DNA of 64,000 nt from Ceratodon purpureus (taxonomy: Eukaryota > Streptophyta > Bryopsida > Pseudoditrichales > Ditrichaceae). This document shows, one piece after another, positions 1 to 11,448 of the stretch (the stretch's first letter is position 1; every line of letters begins with the position of its first letter). A model generated the notes under the pieces. That model ran no database searches. It saw nothing but the letters and a program-made list of their open reading frames with translations, and was not told the origin of the DNA. The stretch covers positions 15,466,892 to 15,530,891 of the forward strand of contig CM026424.1 in NCBI GenBank assembly GCA_014871385.1. Reading direction: 5' to 3'. Made by a program: the position numbers and the translations under genes.

Positions 1-583
1 GTTTACATGAACCTAATATCGACTAAATTTCTTATGCCTCTAATCTACGATCGGAGTTACGAGCCACAGTACCGACATCAGAAAGAGTCTAAACACAGCG
101 GCATTCATTAAATTGGTAGTGGTCATGTCCGAAGTAACCTTCAGAACTTCACTTCGTTTGGAGATTTGGACCACCAAGCAAACAATGCATGCAAGAGACC
201 AGGTGCACAAAAAAAAGAACCCGAGACATCAAAGCCTACACCTCAGAATGAGCAAACCGAGCCTCACGTGGAGAGATTCCGAAGAAATGGAGCTGGAGAG
301 TGCCGTGAAGCAGCTACAACCGTGATCGACAAACCACAAAGAAAGGCCGAGCGAAGATATGCAACAACACCAGAACGGTCCAACTCACACAAAAGTCTGC
401 GACAATATTGAGTCTCGGAGGAGGCGCTGGTTCAATCCATGTGTGAACGCCATATCCTCTCGTAAAAAATAGTGCCTCCTCTCACCAAGATTCAGCTGAA
501 CGACACAACAATGATTTCTACCATCCAAAAACAATAGCTCGAAAGAATCAGTAAAGAACGCATGACCTCCACGCCATACTTAC
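1..583. other. Gene-poor left edge, possible intron of a minus-strand gene
   Basis: I recognise no protein in this stretch. The short open frames on the plus strand have no domain and no splice support. If the leader exon proposed at 584-1258 is real, this segment is the start of its first intron, entered through the minus-strand donor CGAG|GTAAGT at 584/583. The body of that gene would then lie left of the window. Confidence 0.25.
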
Positions 584-1258
584 CTCGACAACAACATATT
601 TCCTCCTCCCTCTCAGAGACGCCTAAACTGCGGCGGCGGCGGCGGCGAACATAACGGCCATCCTCAGCTCCGCAACGTCAACGCTCACAACAGCCGCGCG
701 CAGGGCCACAAAACTCCTCAATCGCTCAATCACCTCCAAGAATCAGCTCAGAAAACTCAGAAAACTGAAACACGACATCTCAGTCATTCCAGGCGCACCT
801 CGCACAGATCAACTCCGCTCCTCCACCGAAAGCAACGAAACGGCACTGCTTCGCACTTCCACTTCCCGCCATACCAATCCAGCTTCTCGACCTCGATCGT
901 CGACCTGCGAACAGTACAAGCTGCAACCTCCGCCTCCGCTCTTCCAATCTTCCAGTCACCAAACTTAGTCTGATCGATATCTCACACCGGAGTTACAAGT
1001 AGCTGCGAACTCGAACGAGCTCCCTCCGCAGCGACGCCGTCCTCGCAACTCGGCCATCGATGTCCGCCATTGAAGTCGGTAACTTAATCGACGTCGAGGA
1101 AACTCATTCGCTCCGTTTTCCTTGCTTTGGTTTGTGGAAGCAACTTTGCCATCGCTCTTCGCTTCTGTTATTAGAAGAAAGCTCATGCTACTGCTCCACA
1201 TGCAAAACCTGAGCATCCCTTTATTTGTGTAGAAACACAAATCATAAAAAATTAACAA
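584..1258 (-). promoter_or_regulatory. Putative 5' leader exon of a minus-strand gene leaving the window
   Basis: This block is clearly richer in G+C than the AT-rich DNA beside it and carries a CGG microsatellite near 630-650. Read on the minus strand it holds several short ATG frames that each close quickly, which is what a non-coding leader looks like. It ends in a textbook donor, CGAG|GTAAGTATG, at 584/583. No long reading frame crosses it. I infer a leader exon with the coding part beyond the left edge. It could also be an isolated GC-rich fragment, so confidence is low. Confidence 0.3.
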
Positions 1259-1291
1259 AAAAAATATTTTAAATTATTTTAAAATAATTAA

Positions 1292-1382
1292 AATTTATTT
1301 ATAACTTTATTTATAACTTTATTTATAACTTTATTTATAAATTTATTTATAACTTTATTTATAAATTTATTTATAAATTTTA
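1292..1382. repeat. 12-bp AT-rich tandem repeat
   Basis: About seven and a half copies of the 12-mer ataactttattt / ataaatttattt run head to tail. The units alternate mainly at one position (C or A). It is a simple microsatellite-like array. Confidence 0.85.
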
Positions 1383-1778
1383 TGTGTGCGGCCCAGTTCT
1401 TTTTTTTTGCTTTTTGACTGGAGGCAGATTAGTAATTTGTTTGTTTTTTTTTATTGCATGTAACGTATGGGTGTGTTGGAGGGAGTTTTGGTGGAGCTAA
1501 CTGGGTTTGCTAAAAATTGAATGGTATCACTGTGGTGATTATGCGTATATCTTGGTGAATCAGTGAGGTGATAGTAGTTTTTTACTGGTGGGAGGTGAAG
1601 GTGAGTCCTTGTAAAATTTGGAAGTGATTTGGTACAGTTGATTGTTTTTTCAATGCTAGTATTTATTGTCTATGCTTGCAAATAGTGAGGGTAGTGTTCA
1701 CCCAGTTTAGCACACTTCATGAGATTATCTTTATAGGGGAAATTTTTATTAAGCAAAAATGTTGGTTTTACATGATAA
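1383..1778. other. Gene-free stretch
   Basis: T/G-rich DNA without a convincing reading frame, splice pair or repeat. It separates the 12-bp array from the TTAA-type element that starts at 1779. Confidence 0.4.
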
Positions 1779-2640
1779 CCCCTAAAGTTCTGAGGGTATT
1801 TTTCATCAAAACTGCCTGAAAACAGCCCCTCTTCAAATCAAGGTGGATTTTGCTAAGTTGGGGTCATAATTAGTACATCTAACCATAAGATCTTGTAGCT
1901 AACTTCTATGTCTACATGTCCACCAAATCTTACACACTCATTCCTCACCAATTGCAAGATCGTAACGTTCAAAGTTGAAAATAAAGTTTTTTTTCCCTGC
2001 GCAAAAAAGGAACAGCAGAGTTTTGAAGGCCCAAAAAACCATTTTTTTGCATTACGGATTTTGGCGGTTTTGATGCACATCAAAGAAGACTGAGTTAGCT
2101 ATTTGTATTGAAAAAATCATATTCAAAAAAGTTGTGGAAGGTTGCCAAAAAAATCATTTTTTTGCTAGGGGGTATACTGAAATTCACAAACAAATGCCTT
2201 TTTTTGACAATAAAAATAGCATATGAAAAAAATTTGGATTAAAAATCCGAACGGTGGGAACATGCTCTACTGCCTTCTCTATACATAGAAATTTTTATTT
2301 TTGAAAAATATCAAAATCTCAATTTTTGGTGGAATTTCAAAGTTTCATCTTTGGGCAGATTTTCGCAGATTTTCGCAATTTTGGGCAGTTTTGGGCAGTT
2401 TTGGGCAGAATTTGCTGCATTCACAGTGGTTCAGCAGCTGCCCTACGAGCAGCGTTTGACACTTAAACCTTCATAACTTTTGATCCTGATGTCGGAATTG
2501 AAAAATAAAAATACCCACACGAAGATCTCCAAACGGTCCACCTTCAATAAAAATTTCAGAAAATCCCGATGTAAATTACATTCATAGGTACATGCCCAAA
2601 TTCCAAAAAAGCCCAAATGTGGATGATTGTCCTTTAGGGG
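1779..2640. mobile_element. TTAA-type miniature inverted-repeat transposon, copy 1
   Basis: The left end reads CCCCTAAAGTTC from 1779 and the right end reads GTCCTTTAGGGG up to 2640, so the termini are inverted copies of CCCCTAAAG. The right flank is TTAA (2641-2644); the left flank is ATAA, one base off. No transposase is encoded. The interior is A/T-rich and unique apart from short iterations such as TTTTGGGCAG near 2380-2405. Same family as 5876-6524 and 48181-49108. TTAA targets with CCC-starting ends are the signature of piggyBac-type elements; a TA-duplicating Tc1/mariner origin is the alternative. Confidence 0.6.
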
Positions 2641-2720
2641 TTAATAACTTATTTCTTGTTTGACTTGCCATATGACCCATCATCATCTTCTTATTCTACC
2701 TATGTTACTGCTACTCATTT

Positions 2721-3686
2721 TTAAATAAGGCATTCAAAACTTCGGTGTCCTTGCATATGGCACTTGAAACATAACCCCTTCTTGATGTGCTCCTCAAGAT
2801 CTTTGTTGTTTAGCATCAAAGTCTTGGTTCCTTTATTGAACTTTGAAAATTTAGAAAGGTTGGAAGTCTTAGAAAACTTAGTAAGCTTGGAGCTTTGATT
2901 AGCATGATGATTGGACTCTATAGATCTTTTCCTTGATTGAACCTTGTTCCCTTCCATCTCATTGTTGACTTCTTCTTCATAAATTATAGCCAACCTGTAA
3001 GCTTCATCTAAAGTCTTTGGACTATGAGCATTAACTTTAAACCTAATCGAATCTTGTAAATTTTCAATAGAAAATTTAGTTCTATCACTATCATCCCAAT
3101 CAGGAAAATAAATAATGTGTGCATCAAACAATGACTTGAATATAGTAACCGGTAAATTATCATGTTTCAAGTCATACAACTTTTGGCGCATATTGTCTTC
3201 ATAGTCGTTTGGGTAGAATCGCTCAAGAAACAACTTTTTGAAATCACTCCATATTGAAATAGGTTGTAGTCCACGATTCTCTCGATCTTTCCTCAAATCA
3301 TCATACCAAACGCGAGCCTTGTGTTGAAGAAAAACCACCGTAGCCTTGATCTTATCAACATCCTTGTATCTTGAAGGAAAGAAGTCCTCCATTATAGAAA
3401 TAAATGACTTAACTTCCTCTGGCTCATAGTTGCGACCTCCAAAACTAGGTTTGATTGGAAATTTCTTCAAGTCATTCCAAACATCAACCTTTTCATAAGC
3501 ACATCTCCTTGAATTTAATTCTACGTCACTTGAGATAGGTGGTATAGATGCAAGAAGAGGTGGGGTGTTTTGAGGAGTCTCCCTAGGAAGTTGTACAACT
3601 CCAAGCTGTGCAATATCTTGACTTTCCTTCAATGCTACCAAAACCGCTCTCACAATTCTCTTTTCTAGTTCTTCCATAGAATCCAT
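2721..3686 (-). mobile_element. Ty3/Gypsy-type LTR retrotransposon gag fossil
   Basis: A 321-residue frame codes a plant retrotransposon Gag. The central part, roughly residues 85-230, matches the retrotransposon gag family, with the typical aromatic run around VWYDDL and the ERFYP motif. The C-terminus has a zinc knuckle, CFKCHMQGHRSFEC, preceded by a lysine-rich segment. I find no protease, reverse transcriptase or integrase next to it and no recognisable long terminal repeats, so the element is incomplete. The gag frame itself looks whole. It stands alone between two miniature transposons. Confidence 0.85.
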
Positions 3687-5875
3687 AATTTCTCTTATAT
3701 CAAACTATAACAAACCTCCTACAAATTTGCCACCAACTTTTACAATACTTCACAATAATTAACTATCAATCTATTTGTAAAGAAATACTCCGTATAATTT
3801 ATTTTTTGAATAACATATAAGTACAATCATAAACCAATATAAAAGCTCAACACTTGGCTATAAAGAAGAAATTTCAATAAAAAAGAACTTTTACCTTCTT
3901 ATTCACTAGTTTTGTATTCTAAGTTCTTTCAAAATAGGAACTAGTAGTGAATCTCTAGTCTTTTACTTTTAGTGCATCTCATCTAGAGTTGTCTAATTTA
4001 AGTGCACCTTTTCTAAAATTGTTTAACTTTTGTACACATATTTTTAATTTGAAGTAGTCTAATTATAATTTACCAAATATATATTTATCTAACTCCAGTC
4101 CATCCATCTTCAACTAGGATTTCTCTTGCTCTTATCATCCTATGCTTACATTGAAACATATAATTAGAAAATCCATTTATCCATTAAATGTTTTTGGTTA
4201 AATTACAACCCTTTTCAATGACTATGATCAATGAGGGACTAATTCACATCAACTCTTCCAAAAAGGACCGGAGTTCTTCTTCACCAAATTGCAAGAATCC
4301 ATAGTAATCTAGTAGTGACTCTGCACTTTCTCACTGATGCCCCATCCAAGGTCACGGGTGTGGCACTGAGCTTCTCAAGTAAGTATAATGTTGATTAAGT
4401 TTACACAGGATGAGGGTCAAAATGGAGCAATCTAGTGACATTTGCAGCTTAAACTACTTTATCATAACGTGAAGAAAACCAGCCAAGGGCCACATCCCAT
4501 TCTTGAAAAGACCAACTCTCAATTTGACGTCCTTTGGATGTAGTGTAAAGTGAGAAGGGACTTACAAACAATGTGGTAAAATTTTCAATACCTTTTTTAA
4601 TGTAGGGTTATGAAAAATGATTAAAAAAATGAAAATGATTGGCTGTAAGAATTTTGGCCCAATGGGCCCCCCCCCCAAGATTTTTAGTCAGGCCCACCTC
4701 AAGAGGTAGGCTTGACTAAAATTCTGGGGGTCTTAAAAAATGTGCCTTTTTGTTGCCACCAAGTACAAAAGTGTTATCCATGTCATTTTCTCCTCGTTTT
4801 GTCTCTTCCACTGAAATTTTCGGTGTAAAATGACATTTTCTATTCCTCTCAATTTCTAGGCATGTCATTGGGTGAAAAATCTTTTCTCACGGCCTTTCAC
4901 CTCTAGTTCAAAGGGGGCCTCGATGTATGTGACGTTCATTAATATTATGAGGTTTCATCCTCTTGTTTCAAAATAAAAAATAAAAAATAAAAACAACAAC
5001 AACAACAACCAAATTGTTTGCTTGGGTGAGACAAGAAGATGCATTCATCCAAACTCGGTTTATAACTCAATTGTAATGTGGTGACTGCCAAAAGTGGATG
5101 CATCAACAATCACAGAGCACAGTGTACTTCGAAACTGGTACCGGAGAGGGGGCCCAGATTGTTTTTGTTTTGAAATATTGAGTTGGTCAAAACTAAATTA
5201 TAACTTCTATAATTTTTAAAATATGGATTTACTGTAGCAGAAGTCACGGCAGTCAAAATAGTTTCAACACAGAACGGCAAGCTGACTAGATTAAACATTT
5301 AATTCCACAGCAGTTTTTGTACAAAGCATCAGCATTGATTGGTGAGGTGGACCACCTCATGAGCGCCATTTACCATGTCCGTCCGATTTCCACCCCATTA
5401 TCACCATACTCAATCATTCATAGTTCCTATTTAAGGCTTGCTATTGGTAAGGACCCTTTACTTTTGGTCAGCTCACCTAGTGGCACTCATGGGCTTTATA
5501 AGGTAGGACACTTCCAAAAATCATAACTAAATGACATTTCATCAGAAAAATATGAAACCACTTGGACTAAAATTGTTATACATTTAACTACTTGTATCAC
5601 TGAAAAATAATTTTATTACTATGCGTCCCTTCTAATGTACACAATCGCTAATTTTGACGCTCATAGGGTCTCCACCTTAATACAGTATCTTGATCCTAGA
5701 ACCAAGTTGAGAATTTAAGTTGATGTAGGAGCTTAGAAATGATGGTAGAAATCACAACAAATTACACTTATTTGGATGATTGCAAAGACTATCATGACAA
5801 TATAGATCCAAAGACTGTCAAGCCTTTTTCAATTATGGTAACTGCAAATAAGTGTTGTAATTTGGTTGGTTAACT
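3687..5875. other. Gene-free stretch upstream of the gag fossil
   Basis: No host gene is recognisable. The part next to gag may include untranslated element sequence, but no terminal repeat is visible. The stretch also holds an imperfect palindrome (4664-4735), an A-rich simple repeat near 4970-5010, and unassigned ORFs of 60-70 codons that lack domains. The last four bases, TTAA at 5872-5875, are the target site of the next element. Confidence 0.4.
4664..4735. repeat. Imperfect palindrome with C-run and G-run ends
   Basis: The left arm, CCCAAGATTTTTAGTCAGGC followed by CCACCTC, pairs with the right arm GAGGTAGGCTTGACTAAAATTCTGGGGG with a few mismatches and a very short loop. It begins in a run of eleven C and ends in a run of five G. 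It looks like a small foldback element. Confidence 0.6.
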
Positions 5876-6524
5876 CCTAAAGTTCTTTGGTGTTTTTGGA
5901 GCAGAATTTTTCAAAATTGATTCTTTCTACCACAGGCTTAACAAATCTCAATCTAAGCATTATTTTAATCAAATTCACTAGAATAGATGTTAGATCGGAA
6001 ATCACAAATCTGATTTTTTAATTTTTTTTTTGGAAATTTATCAAATTTTCATGAATATTTTAAAACTTATTCTACATACTACTCATATCTAAAGTTGGAC
6101 TGTTTATTTTTTTTCATTCATAAGATCGTAAAGATCAAAGTGTGCTGAATTTGATTTCCAGCAATAGTGGAACTTTTCTTTTTGACAAACTTTAAAGCTT
6201 GCCCATGAAAAACTCATGTATACTGCAACTTGGATAAGTCGGCACTTTGGTTATGAATTTGATTAAAATACATTACAATATAAAAATTCAATAAATATTT
6301 TTAAGAAAAATAAAATAAAATAAATTGCTCAAATTTGAAGTAGAAACGTTTTTGTCGATGAAAATTTCTCAAAAATGCACAAATTCACTTTAAAAAATCA
6401 GTTTATTAGTTTGTAGTAAAATTTCCTTTTCAAAAAATTTCAAGCCAAACTATTACTTTTTACTACTTCATCTAAGTTGCCCACATCTTCAAAACTTGAA
6501 TCAGGGTTTAAGGAACTTTAGGAG
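5876..6524. mobile_element. TTAA-type miniature inverted-repeat transposon, copy 2
   Basis: The termini are CTCCTAAAGTTC and its exact reverse complement GAACTTTAGGAG. Both are flanked directly by TTAA (5872-5875 and 6525-6528). The 649-bp interior is AT-rich, codes for nothing recognisable and is non-autonomous. Copy 2 differs from the others by T for C at the second base of the end. Confidence 0.7.
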
Positions 6525-6528
6525 TTAA

Positions 6529-8473
6529 AAAGAGACTCTTTGTAGTATATTTTGCATGTATATTCTTAGAACTTGTAATCCTTCTACGCTGCTCTAGAGT
6601 GTCACAATTTTATTTGTTCCAGTTTCCAAAAAACATTAAAATGATAGGTTTTATCATGAGGGAGAAAAGCACTCCAATCTCATTAAGGGGCCAGCATGAA
6701 GAAAGTGTCTCTTGATTGAGTATTTTGTGCATATTTCCGAAAGAATAATAGACTAAAGATACGTGATTACTACCATTGTAGTGAGAAGTAGATATCATAA
6801 ATAAAATCCAAAAAAAAAAAAAATTATAAAAAAAAAAAAAACAAGATGTGATGGTTTAGAGGTTGTGTTTGTTATGGAAAAGTATAAATTTGGGTTTGCC
6901 AACCTATTAACTCAAATTTGTTGGTCAAAATGAGTGTTTTTCATAGAACCAATTCTGGGTTTCAAATCCATTGGAATTGTTTGAGTAGACTTGTTTGATT
7001 GATTCTTTGATGAATGATGGCTTGGTACTCATGGTGATATCATATGATTGCAGGAAATGTTGAGATGCAATCAACAACATTCTATGGTTTACTACTAGTA
7101 GTCCATATTTAAATCAATATGTTTATTTATTTTATGAAACAAGACACAATCCTACAAGTATTGTTTTTCGGCAAGTTCTTTGAACTTCTTTCCTACTATC
7201 CTTTTCAAAATGGTAGTGACATAACTTGAACCCATCTTTTTCAGAACCTCCCACTTACCATTAGATGTATGAGATTAGCATGTCCACATTTTTGCTACAA
7301 CTTTCCATCTTCACTTGAGACCATTGAATACATGAGATTAGTATGTCGACGTTGATTGTTCCTAATTGCACAAATTTGTGCCACTTTTTAATCAACACTT
7401 TAAAAATGCATAACATATTCAAATCAACTTTAGCAATATGAAACCACTTCTATTGAACTCTATTTTCAAATGCTAACTGGTGAAAAATATTTTCATGACT
7501 CTAAAGAATATGGAAGAGTTTAGTGGCTTTCCATACTTGACATATATGAGTTTGGTGGTCTCTAAACTCAAGGGAAATTAGTTTTGCCATCTTTCCATCC
7601 TTGTAAACTACTTGTCTTTGAATGTAGAGACCATCAAACTTTCACACACCAAATATGAAAAGATCAACAAGTTCTTTCAATTCTATCAGCTATTTAGAGT
7701 TAACAATAAGATAATGTTCAATCAAAACTCATGGTACTTAAATCAAGTATTGGACGCCTTAGATGCAAGCACTGTTGATACAAGAAAACTAAAATACACA
7801 AAATAATGCAGGACGGGTATACCAGAAAAATACCTTTGTGCAGCATTTGTGCGTAAATTATAATGGTACAATAAAATGCACTGGAAGCATTTAACTACTT
7901 ACACCACATGAATATTTGTTTCAAAGAACCTGTAGTAAAACAACCTCTAATGAAAGCTTCAAGCACAGCAAATGTTTGGGCCAACATTATTCCTAATGAT
8001 GCTGGAGTAACAAATTAGCGGTTAGTAGTACCAGAGGATGCTAGTCTGTCACGATATGCTATGGCATAAATCAGTTGCATCACCACTAATAGCCATGATG
8101 AGGTGAAATGGATTCCTCCAGGGAAAATCAATTTAACTGTAATTTTAGTCACATAGCACGTTTGTTCAAAATAAAAAATAAAAAAATGAAAATGAAAATA
8201 CCAAAAAAATGAATGAGTGTTAAAAAGTAATATTTTATTACCATTTTTAATATTTTTGGATAATTTTGTCATCTTTAAAATCACATAAAATCAATTAACT
8301 CCTACATTTCATTGGCTAGGATTCACAAAACTGCTCTAAAAGCAACCATTTATAGTGCAAAGAGTACAATTGACCAACTGTTGGAGATTTCTTTCCATTT
8401 TAGACCATAGGATCTTTAACTAGTTAGCTCTACAAAATTGTGTGAAAACTTTCATTGCATTTGACAACACATG
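6529..8473. other. AT-rich gene-free stretch
   Basis: Contains two poly(A) tracts around 6805-6840 and unsupported short frames only. No domains, splice pairs or terminal repeats were recognised. Confidence 0.4.
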
Positions 8474-8477
8474 TTAA

Positions 8478-8990
8478 CCCCTAAAGCATCAACTCAACAG
8501 TTTTGGTATGATTTTGGATCCGGTCAGGCTCCGTATGAGTCAAATTTTACCGAATGTGGTTGTAACTTTGGCACAACATGGGAAATTGTCATATCTTTCT
8601 AACAAGACCAAATTTTACTTTCATCGGGCCTGTAGTTAAGAAATAATTTGTGTTTAAAGATCAAATTTCAATTCAGGGCAGCTCGGGCAGGTTTGGAGTG
8701 GTGTACCAAATTTGTGACACTCTACATCGACTTTCAAATGATCTTTTCTGAAATTGTTTCACAATTTTTTTTAAAACTTGATTTTGAAAAATCCAACCGT
8801 AGGATCTTGTTCAGAGCCATCTATTTAGTCTACATGCTATGTTCGGTAAAGTTTGACCGTACGGATCTTGAGATATATTCAGTCAAAGTTCCAAGTTTAA
8901 TAAAAATTCAAACAGCTTCGTCACCCATTTTTCCTTCACCATTTTCTCCTCCTAAACCAGTACAATATATGCTATAAAATTCATATCTAT
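8478..8990. mobile_element. Unpaired left end of a TTAA-type element
   Basis: TTAA at 8474-8477 is followed by CCCCTAAAGCAT, the family end. No matching right end (AGGGG then TTAA) occurs in the following kilobases. The only suitable one is ATGCTTTAGGGG at 16861-16872, 8.4 kb away, which matches over 12 bases, including three (CAT) beyond the family core. The inner border given here is arbitrary. The sequence style (AT-rich, non-coding) matches the family. Confidence 0.5.
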
Positions 8991-8999
8991 TTTGGATTT

Positions 9000-9746
9000 A
9001 TTTACTAGGGCTTCGCTACTCTTCGCATTACCAGTGACGATTGATATTTTATGCTAGATTTGTATATAATAGAATAAGATATTTGGTATTTATTTGTAAT
9101 ATTAAAGTATGATATATAGAGGTGATCAATTTTCAAGACCTTTGGCCCTAGCCGTTGACATTAAGTGTGAAGCTCCACAGGTCAATTTTTCAATTTTTCA
9201 GCTAAAAAATCTAGAACTGAAATTGCTGAAACCGCTAAGCCTCGGCCTCTAGTTTCGGGCTAGTCTGAAACGACCCTTAAATCAGGAGGATTTATTCCGT
9301 TTAAAAAATTAAGAATGTAGGGTAGAAAAGCATTTAGAAGACAACAGACTTCTAATCAGAAACGTTGATAGAGTTGATTGGGATCCCACCACTTGGTGAA
9401 TTACACGAGTGCAAAGTGAACAAGACTGGAAACGTTTAGAGGAAGAAGTAAATTATCATGATACATGTATTACAGATGCTGGAGTGCAAAATTTTCCAGA
9501 AATATTCTGCAATAAATAGAAAGATCCTACCAAGACCCAAATCTAAGAAAAGGTATGTGATTTTAGTAGCCTACAGTCAACCTATTGCCGAAGACTATGA
9601 AATGAGACCATCAAACATTTGGTAAAAGCTGTGAATCTTGAAACAAATTGCCCAACATTTTCAGGTAGACAATCAAGGTATTTACACAGGACACGATATA
9701 CATTTCACAAATATTTCACATGAGCTATTGCAGTGAAAATGAGCTG
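9000..9746. other. Gene-free stretch, probably 3' flank of the cyclin C remnant
   Basis: No coding sequence recognised. Near 9275 the words agtctgaaacgaccctta resemble the right end of the Harbinger-like element at 33571-33586, but no left partner was found. The 9320-9746 part directly follows the cyclin C stop on the minus strand and may be its former 3' untranslated region. Confidence 0.35.
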
Positions 9747-11028
9747 CTACATTCGTGTCAATAGTTTGCTTACTGCAGCAGCGATGCGCTCTTCAGGTAT
9801 TTGCCTGTAATTATCGTAGAAGTCTAGAATCTCCATAGCAATGTTTTTTATCTGAAGGTCACAATTCCAAGCGAGTTGAAAAGGATAAGAAGTGTAAAAA
9901 TCACATTCACAACCTCATGAACTGAGAATTTGACCAACGATTGTCTTACTTACAGATTCCTTGGCAAATCAAGATAAAACACGTCCACAAACTATACTAT
10001 GTGGCAAGGATGAGAAACTTCTCAGCCTCCTTGAAGAAACTTCACACCAAGCAGGTCAGAGAAAAACAACCTTGAATATTGAATAATAGCGAAGACTAAC
10101 ATTGACAAGACTTATACTGAGAAGAGCATTTAGCCATACCACATTCATGTCCACACGTAGCTCTTCAAATCATGCTTTTGTGTCTTTTTCTTTGAGTACA
10201 CCGCGATATAGATGCATGCTAGAGGGGGGAAGCACAATAAAGTGTACCAAAAAAGTGCTCTGCTCATTGTCCATTTCAGCCCCTATCGCAAAGACATAAG
10301 AAAGTGGCATCTCGATTGTTGGTATGTTGGGAAGAAGTATGGGTTTAGAAAATAGACTTGATTCTCTAAAGTGTGGGAAAATATGGTATGAATTCAGGTC
10401 TTCTACAATGCTCTACGAGAAGCTCAAAGTCCGACAAAGTGAATGTCCACATTTGAAAAAGTGATAAGAACGATGTCGAATGTTGTCGGAAATCACTTCT
10501 GACTCCACCGGGATCTCCGTTTGTGAATTGCGGATGTATAAATGGCAATGACCACTTGAAATGAAAGTTTGGGTGCACGAGAAGTATTTCAAGGACGTTT
10601 TTTAAAACACTGTTTTCCGTGAAACTTTTTGTGAGGTTTTTTTCACCGAACATTGTTTTTTAAATTGGAAAAAACATCCTCTAAAGACAATAGAGGTCCC
10701 CAAGTGAAGAAATTAAAACTTTGAAAAAGTTCATTTTCATGATTTAGAACTAGCGGTCAAATTAAGTTTCAATTGAAGGTGTTTTTTTCAAGGAGATGTG
10801 TGTAAGATACCTTATGACACCTTAAAAAGTGACTCAAATGCTCAAAAACTACACCAAAATGCTCAAAATCAGCTTTGAGCTTTCAAAAACAGCACACTTC
10901 ATATTCACTTCTTAGTCGTCACATATTGCACTTTGTGGTACACTTTATTGTGCTTCCCCCCTAGAGCAATCATGAATGGCGGGTACATCGGAATGAGATC
11001 GGTTCTGTACGTGTCATTCACCAGTGAC
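9747..11028 (-). pseudogene. Cyclin C 3'-end fragment, broken
   Basis: Two minus-strand exons match the C-terminal part of plant cyclin C, the CDK8-module cyclin of Mediator. Exon 11028-10140 follows an acceptor GGCAG|G and codes SLVNDTYRTDL and FMIALACIYIA, then FEELRVDMNV before donor GTG|GTATGG. Exon 9851-9747 codes KNIAMEILDFYDNYRQIPEE and ends with a stop. The first exon is split by a 738-bp transposon (10224-10961). Even without it there is a one-base frameshift after ACIYIAV, and a TGA replaces the conserved Trp before FEEL. The N-terminal cyclin box exons are absent. I call it a dead fragment, not a working gene. Confidence 0.8.
10224..10961. mobile_element. 738-bp non-autonomous DNA transposon inside a cyclin C exon
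   Basis: Terminal inverted repeats start GGGGGGAAGCACAATAAAGT at the left; the right end is the reverse complement over about 26 bases (tggtacactttattgtgctt then six C). TAGA flanks both sides (10220-10223 and 10962-10965), and one copy of TAGA fits the cyclin C codons (ATT GCT CTA GCA). This supports a 4-bp target duplication and an exact insertion into the exon. No transposase is encoded. I do not know the superfamily. Confidence 0.75.
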
Positions 11029-11448
11029 CTGCCTCGTACAAAAGCATACCAACTTCACCTGTCAGTTCACCAAAACCTTAAGAATCATCTAATCTATTAG
11101 GGAACGTAGTGTGTTTATTTGAATTGTTAGTCACATCAACATGGCCCAAACAATGAGGGTCCCACATGATCCATAGTGAGCAGGGTTGCAGCAACTTTCA
11201 ATTTCACCATTTGGAGCATAGATTATTGAATTTCAATGTACTTTAATCGCTAAATTTATTAAAAACTATATAAAAATTTAGCAAAACCTCGAAGTGGCAC
11301 AGGAGATACGGGTACCAACATAAAGTGTAACTAGAAGCTACTTAACTGAATAGATTAAAAATGATGATGACATCCCTGAAGTAGCCTCAACTTAGCCTAT
11401 GCAACATGCAAGGATGATTATAGTCTTTAGTAAGGTAAAGGGATTCAC

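Noticed and set aside
9130-9290. Another complete Harbinger-like copy
   Set aside because: Only the right-end wording resembles the family; no left end or TAA pair was found.
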